A program made the translations under genes and the position numbers. 64,000 bases of DNA. Source: Setaria digitata. Lineage: Eukaryota; Nematoda; Chromadorea; Rhabditida; Setariidae. Within the stretch, counting starts at the first letter, position 1. Each line of letters begins with the position of its first letter. The DNA lies in NCBI GenBank assembly GCA_003640385.1, contig RCAB01000051.1, positions 159,874 through 223,873 on the forward strand. Direction: 5' to 3'. Positions 48,701 to 61,200 of the stretch are shown piece by piece. The notes under the pieces are model-generated. The model worked only from the letters and a program-made list of their open reading frames with translations. It ran no database searches and was not told where the DNA came from.

Positions 48701-50967
48701 CTCTCTCACAACTGCTACTATTTCTAACCTTCGAATTTTCGGCAGTACACCAAGATAAAAAGGAATATCTGCAGGTAACTTTGATTTATATAGGTTAGAG
48801 TTCTTTTATAAGTGTTTCAATACTTTTTATTGAAGTTCATGCTGATAAAGCTACTTCGTGGAAAACAATAGGTATTAAGTTATGCAGTAAAACATTAGTT
48901 TAAACATCTTACTAAAATGATAAACACAGAACAAGACTTTTATAAATACCACCCTCACTAAACGATGACTAATAAGTAGAAGGATCTGGAACAAAAACAG
49001 AGAAGTATATACCTCAAGATTGGTGATGTTTTTTAAGTTATCGTCTTTTCTGGCTCCAATTAAAGGTAACTTCGCATCACCAACGATGGGCATTGAAAAT
49101 GCATCGGCAGCCTAAAAAGAAAAAGAAAAAAAAAAGAAAAACAATATTTCTTATGCACAGAAAAAACCAGCGAATTTTTCAAAATTTAAAGTATAGACTT
49201 AAGTTCCAAAAAAAAAACCGAAAGAGTATGTAACGATTTTTCCCATCTCACGCTTTGTTAATAATGACCTTCTCTTTGTAGTGTCGGCTATTTCTGTATT
49301 CTCGATAACTGTAATAGCAGAATAACGCCAGTGCACAAAGAGAAAAAAAACCAAGAATAATAATAGCAAACATTCTGCTTCCTGCACCAAAGAACCCTAG
49401 ATCTTCTATTTCCGTTGGCTCTATTGTCGTTGGTGATGCTATAAATAATCTTTCCTTTATTGTTTGCAAAAGCTGTAGTAAAGTTCTAAATGATAAATAG
49501 ACAAGAATTTTTCTGGAAGTTTTATTTTCTTCCTAAAAAAAAACTTCGTAAGACAGAAAAATCATTGTGCAAAATTTTCGACGAAATTTTCCCTCTCAGA
49601 AATATTTTGTTTCAGGAGCTATTTTATTCAGTCCAACGGATTTAAAGCAAAAGAATATAATAACCATCTGATAATTTATGTAATGTATAATGTCTAATTT
49701 ATCTTTATAAACTATGGGAAAAAAAGAACAGGAAATGAAAGGTGAGTTTACGAGTTGCAGTGCGTCGTGGAGGCAGCTGTACACGCTGATTGCAGTGGTG
49801 TGTGCTACAACAACAGAACAACGCAGCACTGCCATGTCCAGTTGGTCGTTCGTCTGCAATACACTGGCTATTGTCGCAATTACCCAAATTACCATCATGC
49901 ATCCAGCATCCTTTCAAAGTGACTTGCTGCAAATAAACTTCCTAGTTTACAAGTCCATATATCTAAATATTTGAAATTCAAAAAATTTCTTTCTAGTTTC
50001 CAGACCCTGAGTTAGTCCGGGATACTTGTTTATAACTATTATACTTTTTACGTTGAATCAAATTCTCTTAAAATAGGAATGGAAAAATCAAACAGCATTA
50101 GTAAGAATTCCAAAGTATTTCTCGGTACGAAGTTCTTTTATGAGGAAAAATATATACATAATGCTGACAAGTTACAGAAAACTGAGTACAAAAGTCACCC
50201 GCGTTAGAGAGTTATTTACCAAAGCAGCCATACAACCTAAACGATGATCGTTTGCTGACGCATAACACATTTTCGTGGTCGGACAACGCCGTTCCACTGG
50301 ATCGCATGAACTAACATCATAAAACTGCAAAATTATGTCATACGATAATTTTCTTAATGCAGTTCCTGTTATATACCGAAGCTAAGTCAAATGGAACCAA
50401 ATTTCGTGAAAATATTTAGCTCGCAATAAAACAAAAACAAATATCACAGAAAATCAACTTGATGGTACTGTGAAATTACAGTTATATATTTTAATAAGCA
50501 AGATGCACTATGACATGGAAACATACATCACAGTAAATGAACGGACGGGATTTGTTGTCTAAATCATAATTAACACCTTCGATACCATGCTTCTCCAAAA
50601 AAACTGGTTTCGCTGGGAGTTTTAGCTCGCCTCCACCTAGCAGTTCTTTAACCTATAAAAGACAAAAAGCAAAATTTCAGTTGAGATGGAATTTACACCA
50701 CGTAAAGTCGGTAGAACTGTCATCATTAAAGTCGATTACTTGCAACACAGTATCACGATTTTCTTTTATATGCCAAATAACAAAAATTTTGTAAATGAAA
50801 TGATTAAAAAAATAAAAATAACTTACACTAACCGTATCGTCAGTAAAGATATCCCCAGCAGAATTACGTTTCAGTGCAGTAAAGGAATGGGTAAAAATCA
50901 GTAAGGATGAAGCAATAAATAAGACAATGAACATCATCCTATCTTCATTTCTGTTTCTTACTGCCAT
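45722..50967 (-). CDS. daf-4: TGF-beta/activin type II receptor kinase, DAF-4-like (14 exons, about 680 aa)
   Basis: Type II receptor serine/threonine kinase of BMP/dauer-type TGF-beta signalling; it binds ligand and phosphorylates a type I partner. Exons: 50967-50827, 50652-50527, 50324-50220, 49926-49730, 49485-49269, 49111-49013, 48589-48479, 48201-48070, 47766-47648, 47395-47278, 47155-47017, 46677-46544, 46377-46212, 45960-45722. A signal peptide ([19 protein letters not shown]) leads a Cys-rich ectodomain with the CCC box ([10 protein letters not shown]), then a membrane segment ([18 protein letters not shown]) with no GS box. The kinase shows [18 protein letters not shown] (Lys), HRDFKSRN, ADFGLAL and [13 protein letters not shown], the type II form. 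A tail of about 79 residues ([11 protein letters not shown] onward) follows. The exon 4/5 junction is the one weak join (donor GTTCTT). C. elegans DAF-4 is 744 aa. The ATG directly follows TTTCAG. Confidence 0.95.
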
Positions 50968-53900
50968 CTGAAATCATACAAAAATGAGTAAAACGAGAAT
51001 AAACAAGTCTGTAATTTCCTGATATCTGCTTGCATAATAAGATACGAGCAGACATCAGGAATCGAACATTTGGTGGGTGAGTCATTAGCGCTATCCGATC
51101 GTTCCGTACAAGGAATTTTGTATGATGTGAATGTATACCGGGAATTTTTATACATAACTTACAAAGGGTCTAAGATTCGACTTATTAGACCATCACATTA
51201 AATTAACCGAAATGTGTTACAAAGATCTAAAATACTACAGGACTCTAAAAATTGTGATAGTAACTTTAATCAGGGGAAAATTAAGTTCTGGCAAAAAAAA
51301 CTGAAAGACGAATTGAAGAAGGAATTCCTTCTAAAAGCTAATTTATATCTATCCAAAATCAACGAGAAACACGTTTTACTTTTACGACTTTGTAGCTATT
51401 ATCTCTGCAAAGCACTTATTCTCGGCTTTACTTGAATTAGCAAAATATCATTGGAAAAAAGTTTTTTGCTTTTCTGTACGAAACTGTTCACTGCTTTTTG
51501 ATTTTTATTTTTTAGACGGATTAGTAAAGAAGCCTTCGCAAATTATAAACTAATTTATGTGAAAAGGATTTCATGCACTTTCTATATGTGATTTTAAAAA
51601 TTTAGTTCTCGCAGTTTACCTGTTCTTGCTACACTAAACAAGGGAAAACACTCCCAAAACGGCAAAAAATCAGAAATATCTATTTAGAACATTGCCTGTT
51701 CAAGAATACAGAAAAAAAGCACTGCGCCACATCCCGATCATTCAACTCAAGATTGGCCGGTTACATATCAATATCGTAAGAAAAATAGGAATTTTTACCT
51801 TTCTGTAATATACAGTTAGTCCTTCGATACAGAGAAAATTAATAAACAGATGGCAATAAATAATAATCTGTAGAATATACAGCAAAAATACGAAACTAAG
51901 GTGGCCAATAACAAAACCTATTCCAAGTAAGTAAATGGGCAGATGATAGCTAAAAGTGCGAAACCATCTGGATTTAGTACATTCCAGGGGTGTATAGAGC
52001 CAGAACTAAATACATATACACATACAAATGGAAGGATACACAACAATCTTAAAACACTTTTTACCATTAAAAAAATGAGAAGCAAACTGAAAAGTGCAAG
52101 AAAAAGTATTTGTTGTCATGAATGAGGACATTAATTCTAAACAGGGGATGATTAATATATTACACCGGAAACATCACCTCCTTTCTGCTCGCTGCTTATT
52201 AGACCATGCCAGACAATCAATCCTTAATATGATTTTTTTATTCCTCCAGCAATTTACAGTGAATGCTTCAAGTGTCAGAGGGTATGATAACGTTTTTAGG
52301 AGTAAATATATGTTAAAATTCAACTCATTAATTAAAAGCCATTGAATGCGCTGGTAGTGCAATTGAAGACAAGTAAACAAAAACTGCATATAATTAAACA
52401 AATCAGTAAGATGGGGTATACATATAATGTTCTCACTCACACAAAACCCAGATACATAACCTTTCCAACTATGCGATAGCATGATTAATTTAAAAAAAGC
52501 AGCGATTATAGTCACTCAGCAACCATTTCCATCCTTTTCATGCATCGTTCGTGAAATTTACGAAATGTAAAAATACATTTCATACATTTACTAGCCAAGA
52601 CGGACCAAAACAACATTTCATTCAACATGACGCATTTGCTGACTCGCCGGTTAACTTTGGTAGGAAATGAATGTACACAGAATTTTGAATAAGATTGTCA
52701 GCTATTAAGTGAAAAATGAAACAGCTTATCAGCACAACACAGAACATTGCATATGTTCACACAGCGAGGAGACTGATGCGCGCTATTGATGAGATACTTT
52801 TTGCTACTTACAAAACGGGAAAGTGGCTGTCATCCACTTATGCGGCTACTTTCTACAGCATCAACAGAAATCAATTTTGAAATGAGAAAAAAATGTTGCT
52901 AAATCAGATGGACAATGTCATTGTCTTATTCAGTATAAATCAAGAGGACAAAATTTTGTAGAATAATTTAGTTACAGTGGGAAGTGCTAGTGATGAAGGC
53001 ACATAACGATAGGACTGTTCTTCCCGAAAATAAAACAAATGAAGGTTGTTGAAAGTTTTTTCTCCATTCACACCCACAACACATTCAAACATACATCTAC
53101 ACGTAACCATGTATACACTAACCGGAAACAATCAGCTTTTTGTCTTTTTCAGAATCATACTGATCGATAAACGATCAACTGCTGTTCTTTGTCTCAGAAT
53201 CCTTCCGCTCTGATAACTCTTTGCACACAAAATTTGAAAGTGCAAGAAATAAAAGTAAATCAAGATCAACCTTATCACTAACTTCTAAGTTATGAATTCC
53301 GAATTATAGCAACAATTAAATACTCATCTTAAAGCCTATTCCTTCGGATAAATTTCTAAACATCTAAAATTTTCTAGTTCAAGACAAAAAAAAAGTGGTT
53401 CCTAATTTTTCGTATCTAAGATTAATATGAAGGAAAAGCAGCGATAGCAGTTAGATAAGGAAACATATATGAAATGAAATTAGACCAAAGAAAATATTTC
53501 TATCTCCCATTCATCCACTGTTAATAGCGAAATAAAACCACTAGAAAATAAAATAAAATTGTTGGAAAAAATACTGAAGCGTACTGCAGATTATGTGGAT
53601 GTTACTGAAGTAGAAAACGATAATTAGTAAATCAGATAAAATGAAAATAAAAATTTTGCTCAAACTCTTCGGCTTCCTACTTGACAAATAATTTAAATAA
53701 ATATACTATACTATTTTTGGATAATTATATGCTCTCGCCCCTTTCATTAGTAAAGTCCCCTACGGACTGCCAAAGAGTACTGAAATGAGAAAACAATCAA
53801 AGCTAGCACACCGCATCTCAGCTTTCGCCGTAAAATTTACCCAAATATAACCTCTGAAAGGTAAAATAAAGCAAGCTGATAAGAGCAAATTTTCCCTTCT

Positions 53901-54019
53901 TGCAACGGCATATATCGCATCGGTTCACTCAAAAATTTTGCGAGAGAACACAGCTCCAGAAAGGAATGAGAAAGGAAAGTAACCAAAGCTGTCAATAATA
54001 TCCCGACTTTCCCAAACAT
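50958..54019 (-). CDS. Tentative small secreted-protein gene upstream of daf-4
   Basis: Unrecognised. It starts with an ATG at 54,019 followed by a clean signal-peptide-like sequence (MFGKVGILLTALVTFLSHSF) in a frame open for 60 codons. Further short blocks with GT/AG borders join in phase: 53159-53123, 53019-52976, 52845-52812 and 51157-50958. The first exon would end at 53,858 or nearby (GAG before GTTATA). The last block holds four cysteines (KIPCTERSDS ... TKCSIPDVCSYL). As read, its stop (50,958-50,960) lies inside the first codons of daf-4, which is suspicious: either it splices out earlier, or it is a 5' exon of the daf-4 transcript unit. Support is a signal peptide plus agreeing phases; no homology is recognised. 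Confidence 0.35.
50968..50969 (-). other. Probable spliced-leader acceptor directly before daf-4 ATG
   Basis: The minus strand reads TATGATTTCAG and then ATG. Upstream open blocks cannot join this exon in frame except at one poor site, so a trans-splice acceptor is the best reading. Confidence 0.5.
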
Positions 54020-54539
54020 CTTTTTCTTACCACTATTGTTTCACTTCATTTGCAGCGTTAGCAGCCAGACATAAATGAATTCAATTCCTCCAATACAGTA
54101 GTTCATGAACTCAGCTCCTCCAACTCTGCCGGCTGCACTGAACCTGTCGCTCCGAAAGCACACTAAATATCCATATATGTAAACAACTCCCACAGGTAAT
54201 AATTAAAATTACAACTAGACAAAACTGAACTAACATTTCAACGGTCTCTCATTTGGTCGATGCAGCGCGCGTACCACAAACAGCTCTGAAAGTACATTCT
54301 CCGTCATTTGCATTCGCTATGAGAGATATCTGCATGGGAAATGAAAGAGTACAGATACTCTTCTGGAAGGCAACTACACCACCTGCGACCGATGACTAGC
54401 AATGAGTGTTCACTTAGCGCCAAATAAACTTCCCACATTATCAGTTATCATATCAGCAAGCATGTGAAGCAATCGCTGATCAGTAAACGAACTCGACATA
54501 GAGGCAGTCGCTCAGATCAAACAGGACAACGACAAAAAG

Positions 54540-55250
54540 CTGATGAAATGGTCGAGAGTAAGGGGGACGAGATTGGTCGGGAGTGAGGGAGGAGCAGTGA
54601 AAGTGATCGAGGCCAGAGGGTGATGTAAGAGTGAAGGAAGAGCAGTGAAAGGGAGTGAGTGCGCAGTGATGGGAAAATCAGGAGAGAAAGCGACGAGAGC
54701 TAAGAGTGGTCAGAAGGGCGAAGAGAAGATGGTGAGAAGGACCGAGAGTGAGGCGAGCAGTGCAGAAGGGAGAGGAGACACCGGAGCACGAGAGGTCGGG
54801 AGTTGTCACCAAGCAGTGACACTGGCGGAAGTTCAGGAACACACTGGCACCTCCTCCTCACAAATCGATACTCCTGCTCGCACACACATCCGAGACACAC
54901 GCCAGACACACAGCGTACCTCCCTGTCCGTGTGCTCTCTCTCTCTGGGATCAGCAGTGCGGGGGTGCGGGCGATGACGTCACCCGCATGTCACACGGCCA
55001 GTGGTCATTTGCAACGACACATGTCACTGCAAGCGGACGAGTAGCAGGACACGTCTGTCGCAGGACGTGCGTATTCCTTGCGTGAGGACCTTGACATGTG
55101 AGTGCCAAACGAGGAAAGATGGCTGCGATGCGAGATTCGACTGTTACCGCTTCTGCTCGAGCTCATGCTCACCACCATCGGTTATCGTAATCTTTTCTGA
55201 GTCGCTGTTATCACTTCTTTCATCACTGAGCAGGAATAACTGCTGAGCTA
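54540..55250. promoter_or_regulatory. GC-rich island between divergent genes (likely bidirectional promoter)
   Basis: About 700 bp that stand out from the AT-rich surroundings: purine-rich (GA) in its left part, CT- and CpG-rich in its right part. It lies between the minus-strand start at 54,019 (or 50,967) and the + strand start at 55,284. A 146-codon open frame crosses it (54,645-55,085), but its composition is that of the island (Gly, Glu, Arg, Ser) and it lacks splice context, so I do not call it a gene. A shared promoter is inferred from position and composition. Confidence 0.45.
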
Positions 55251-55283
55251 CCGCGGGAAAGTTGCACTGTTTAAGAGTTTTGC

Positions 55284-58200
55284 ATGGAGTACATTGAGCA
55301 GCTTGTGGACGGGTCAGAGTGGAAAGTTCGGTCTACTCGGAAATGATTCTCAAAGTCCGATTGTCCAGATCTTCAGCATTTCTCTTCATATTTTTCTGTT
55401 TTCAGCAGGTCAATTTCCTTGTCACCTTTCAATTTAAATGAAATCATACAGAAGCAAAATATCAATAGAAAGAAGTTTTTGTAGAAATTTAATCGTTATT
55501 ACAGAGCTGCAGATAGATGAGCACTGAATGCATGTCTTTTATCGATCACATTCCATGTATTACCAGATTATTTTTCTGGTCAGATATGGATAAATGAGTT
55601 GGAACAGTTGTGTTATGAGCATTATTAGAGTATTGGACTCAGCTGGCATCTGATACGATCAGAGGTGATATTCGCTGGATGGAACGGAACTTGTTTGAGG
55701 TGCTTTTATGTCTTTGTATCTAACAAGCTGTTTGTTACCTTATCAGTAGATGTGTTGATAGCAACGCGTATTCCATGGTCTGGAAGAAGATATATTATAG
55801 AGTAAAGTTGATCTCTTTTACTAACTTTTGTTCCTTAAAATTCAAGGAAAAAGGAATGACAACAAAGTCTAAATGACTAGTCTGTTTTCTTGATGATTGT
55901 AACAGTTTTATTAATGTGAATTATTTGAAAGAAAATTGGGAAGTGAACGGAGAAGATGAAGGTGTGGTACAGATGATCAAAAAGATGGTAATTGTGATGG
56001 TGATGATAGCAATGATGTTCGAAAATGCAGTGGTAGGGGAAGGAAATGCTAATTAGTTTCCAAATTTTTTAGGATAAAAGTGACCGGTGATAAATTAAAC
56101 AACAATTCAAGCAAATGCTTTTTCTTTTTTTAGTTTTTTTAAAATCTTGATAAAAAAAGAAGTGGCAGGAGGTACTTCGCTTTGAAATTTCGTCAAGTTC
56201 AGTATTTCATCATCACTAGATATTTGTGGATTACTTATTGGTTCTTCAAGTAGCACTCCAATAAACTATTTGAATTTCTTCATATCGATCATCAATATTT
56301 CACTAAAAATATCGGACACCGATTATCGGCAATAAAATGCGGCAAATATTTTTGTTTGTTTTTTAGATGTTTCTTTCCATATAGTTTACTGGTAAAGTGG
56401 AATAGTCAACAGTGAAAAAATAAGTAAAAGCTAGAACTAATTGATAGAGTGATCTTGATGAAAATGCGACTAGTAGCGAAAATCTTTTACTATGACCGAC
56501 ATTACAGGTACGATCGAGAAAAACCACTTTGAATGGTAGTTTGTTTACTTCAGAAAGAAATTAATTTGCATGAAAAGAAGCTATTAGCTTAACAGGTACC
56601 AAATACAACTATCTGGACGAGTGATTTTGAGTCACGGAAAGAGAAGTGGTAACTAAACTAGGTGTGATGAAGTAGCAGCTCATTTTCTGTTAGTCGCTAA
56701 TTCAGCTTTCGACAAAAAAATTCTCCAACAAGCTCTTGTCAGTTTTAATCCAGAGAAATTTTTAAGAATATGTCTCTAAGAGCGGAACCTTATTCCATCG
56801 GTTGTACTGTTCATAAGCTTTCATTTCAGGTTATTTAGAATTTAGAAATTTAATTTATTTAGTAAGGAAATAAAAAGTGAAGTATAACCATCTGAACTGT
56901 AGTGAGCTTTACAAAATTTTCTAGATTCTCCAGAACCGTTATTTCAGCGCAATCTCAGATAAAAAGCAATTGAATTTTCAAAAGGGTTTTTAAGTTTTCA
57001 GATTTTCCAAATATAGCATCAAGCTTAATCAGCATTTTCATACTTGCAATACTTTTTTCTTAAAAAGTCTATTCTTAAATGCTTTTTGACTGAGAGGATA
57101 ATTTTGAACAGCTCTATGTACGACCAAAGTTTGCAGGCTATTTTCTTTCACAAAGTATATTGCCACCACAATGTTCCATGAGTGGTAACCTTTTTTTCTA
57201 TATTTGATGCAAAGCTGAAGAAATTTGGGGCGAACGAAAAACTACCAACTTCTTTGGCCAACACTACTTAGACTTTATCTGTGCTGACCAATTAAACTTA
57301 GCTAAATAATATATTAAATAAAGTAATTTAACAAAAAACTTTTTTAAAAAAAAAAAACTTCCCTATTCCCTATCACGCACTAATATTACCACAACAGATG
57401 TACTGCAATTAATTTTAAATTAAAAAAAAAAAAAAAAATGCTGTAGAAGTTATTATTTCAACAGTTCATACAAATTCATTCGATTTGTTTTTATTTTGTA
57501 GACATGTTAGAGAAAATTAATAAAATTCATTTTTTATTTTCCGATTAGAATGAGAACAGAAAATGCAGAAGAATAAATAAATACAGCCATGTATTGGGGT
57601 TTTTTTTTTCAAATATTTCATCTGATAAAATTACGGACGAATACTTTTTTCTTTTTTTTTTTAACCGGAAAGGAATTTTGAAAGTTGTGAGTTTTAAAAA
57701 TTGCCAAAATCTCATGTTTTTTTATCGTTTTTCAGAACATTATTTTCGAACTTTAAAAAGTTTATTAATCATTTGCTTTCCTCGAAATGGAGAGATTCTT
57801 TTCTCGATTGTTCTGATCTGTGTAGATTTAGTTTTAATAAGAAGTCATTGATAATACAACAAAATATTATTGGTTTGGATTAAGAAAATTTAGCAATTAA
57901 CTTTGCAGATCGTTTATGGTTCGAAAAATTTTAGGTCGAAATTCATAATTCAAATAGAAATGTAAAAGTAATATAGTTATTTGCACAAAACAATTTAGAC
58001 TTTTGTGATCTATATTTCTCATTATTCTGTTGTCTTTTTCGTTTATCATTTAATCTCAATCAAATTTTAAATAAGATTTTAGATTAAAATTCTGATGCAA
58101 CAACAGAAAGATATGAAATAAGATTACATTCGTCATTACAAATTCTCATTTCGACCAAACAGTAACAAGAAGTGTGATTTTATCGCTTCATTTAATAAAG

Positions 58201-61200
58201 AAAGTAAGATCGATAGGTCACTTGTAATTTATAAGAAATATTTACTTCGATTAAATCTAATGGAAGATTAATAGCAAGAATTGGAGTATGAAACATCCCA
58301 GAAACTGGAACGAATTATTGTATTATAGATGCATGGCTCAAAATATGCTTGTTCAATGAGAAATTTTAAAAATTTTTTCTATAAAACCATTAAATACACA
58401 TGTGAATAAATATTCAGTTAAATTTTCAACAAAGGAAGAAAAAATGTACAGCTATTTACAAGAATTTTAAAAAAAATTTTATTCAACATTTTCCATTAAA
58501 AATATTAAATATAAATGTAAATAAATACTTATTTACTAACAATTTTTTAAATTATTATCATTAGTGTTTACACTTAAGAAAAATATTACAAATGGACAAT
58601 AAATTTTTTCTAGATTATAAATGAGAACAAAAAGTAAACAAAGACGGGTTGGCCACTTGATCCATCATTAAGGGATATTCAGGTGAGCCAGATAAAGATC
58701 AACGGATATAAATAAGACGAAACATTTCCTCGAAAATTGATTTCATATTTGTTGATCGGAAGAGGTCGACCTTTGTAGGATGGTATCATTCCTTATCACA
58801 GTGTTTTGATGGCACTGTACACGGCGTTTCTCCTTTCCGATCATTTGAATAATTTTGTTTGACACAGTTCCTCACGTGTCTTTTGACGATGCTCACAGCA
58901 AAAGTCAACGCTTCAAATTACGTCAACATCCACTTCACCTTCACACTATGCATCAACCACTCCTCCTCTTCCCGTGTGTTTGTGCGTGCGTGTGTGCGTC
59001 TCAATGACACGTTCTGCTATCAATCAACCATTTCAGTAGCGTCTAAATTCTGCTTGATGTTACAATCTTGGCGTGACTAGAACTAATGAGCCGGGACTAA
59101 GGAAGGCATCAGCTGTTGCAAGAAATACCACTGCACAGGTGTTACTGATCAACTTGTCTTCACATAACTCGGCGCTCTAATCATATGTTCATGACTCATT
59201 TGAACTATGTTGAAGTAATTTCATATTTATTATATAATTAGCTGCACTTAAAGCACAAATGGCAATTCATTAGATTTAACGATATCATCATTTATAGTTT
59301 ATATTTTGGTCCCACTAATTACGCTATTAAATGGTCGATTTCTTTATTAAAATGTTTTTTTCTATGAATAAAAATACTCATTTTACATTCATTAATCACT
59401 ATTCGCTATTATCAAGTTATCTGATGTTCTTATCGTAAAATTATGCGGATAAATATAAATGTGTTATTCACTACTATTCATTCAAATAAAATTTAAAGCT
59501 AGTGATTTCTTTTTAAATTTTATATGAGATATTTAGTATTCTTTTAAAATCTGGAAATCCCGAATGGTTGCAAATGAAATCTTTCTGTTTACCTTTCTCT
59601 TTCTTTCATTGATTATGCTCGGATGTTTAACGAAGGAAAAGTGAGAAGAAAACTGGCGAAGAAGGCAAATAATAGTCTAACTAAATGCAAGTCTTAAGCC
59701 AAAGGCTCATTTCATTGGCAGCTAGAAGGGCAGCCTAGTGGGAAACTTGACTTGATGTCCTCTCTTACTAACTTCAACACCCTCACACATCCTCTAGTAA
59801 TTCTCATTCTACTCATTTTATTATTTATTGCTTCTCTCTGTCTGCTCAAAATTTTCATTTTTTTTTTCGTCAATTTTCCCTTCCATTCCTCTCTCTCAAG
59901 TGCTATCTAACTAGATCATCCATATCTCCCCCTAGGCTTACTAGCATCAAACGACAGTACTACATGATACGCTTGTTTATTCATTCTAAGCTTCTCGTAC
60001 TTCAAATGAACATCGTAGCTCACCAACTTCAACCAGCGGTAAATTTGATGAAATTAATCTCGTTTAATGAAAGAGTATTTCAGGAAATAGATCTTTTTTT
60101 TTCAATGAAATTAGATAAAGCCATTGCTTCACAGTGAAATTTAATGAAATCGGCGCTTGTCTTATTTTAATCGTGAAACTTTACGGAACCATAAAGATTT
60201 TCGTAATCTTTTATACAATTTGCCAACATAAAATTTTATTCCACAGATTGATTTCGTCTTTTTGTAGGACTACTAACAAGTATTCAAACATTTTTTTCTG
60301 CGTAATTATTAATTAACTGCTCGAAAAGCCATTAATAGCTAGTAATTACGGACATTACTGATAAAAAGATTCCTGGAGCTTTTTCCGGACTATTTTCGGA
60401 GAAACTATTGTTGTGTGGAGTACAGCAGATGAGCAGACGAGTTGCATCGCGGTAGACAAAGTCCCCGAAATGTGAGGGTCACCGGTTTCTTCTCTTTCAG
60501 ACTAGTGCTGGGACAGACGAGTTGCATGGTGAGTGCGGTGTTTGAGAGTTTGTTGGAAATGGAAGTTAGATTGTGAGAAATAGTTGAGTACCGGAGAAGA
60601 GGAAAGAGTTGAGGAGATTATCGAAATATAGGTTTGTTTGAGATTGAGACAATGCGTAGAGAGTGAAGTTTTCTTATGAGAGTGACAACGAAGGAGATAC
60701 GAGGACTTGCTTGGGATGGCTGGAAGAAGTGCAAAAGTGCAGCGAGAAGGGGACATATTGGGGCGTTATTGAAATGACAGGGCGGTCCTGCGGGATTTTT
60801 CTCGAGAGCTTATTCAGATTTTCTTCGGAGTTCGGGGTGCTGTTCGGGAGGCATGTTCTGTGCTCTGTTAAAGCGAAATGAGTGAGAACTGATCTTCAGT
60901 GTATTCACTTTTATTTCCACAAGCATTTCTTTATCTAGTCGTTGCAAGAAGTGAACTGAGAATTACCGAGCAACATTTAAAGGGAATTTAATTTTGGTCT
61001 AACAAGGAAACGAACAGTAGTGATTTGATGGAGGAATATTAAGTTTTGTTTTGGGATGACTTCCTAGAGACGAGAAGCGGGAATAGAATCCTAAGAAAGG
61101 ATTAATCGTTTTCTGCAGACCTCTTGCTAAGGATGAAGTTAATTGTAAAATATTGCCTGCGTCATATTCCTACCTTGGAATGATAATTAGGACACGGTCT

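Noticed and set aside
54645..55085. 146-codon open frame on the + strand, the longest in the window
   Set aside because: It follows the biased composition of the GC/GA-rich island (Gly, Glu, Arg, Ser, Thr), has overlapping open frames on the other strand, no splice context and no recognisable motif.
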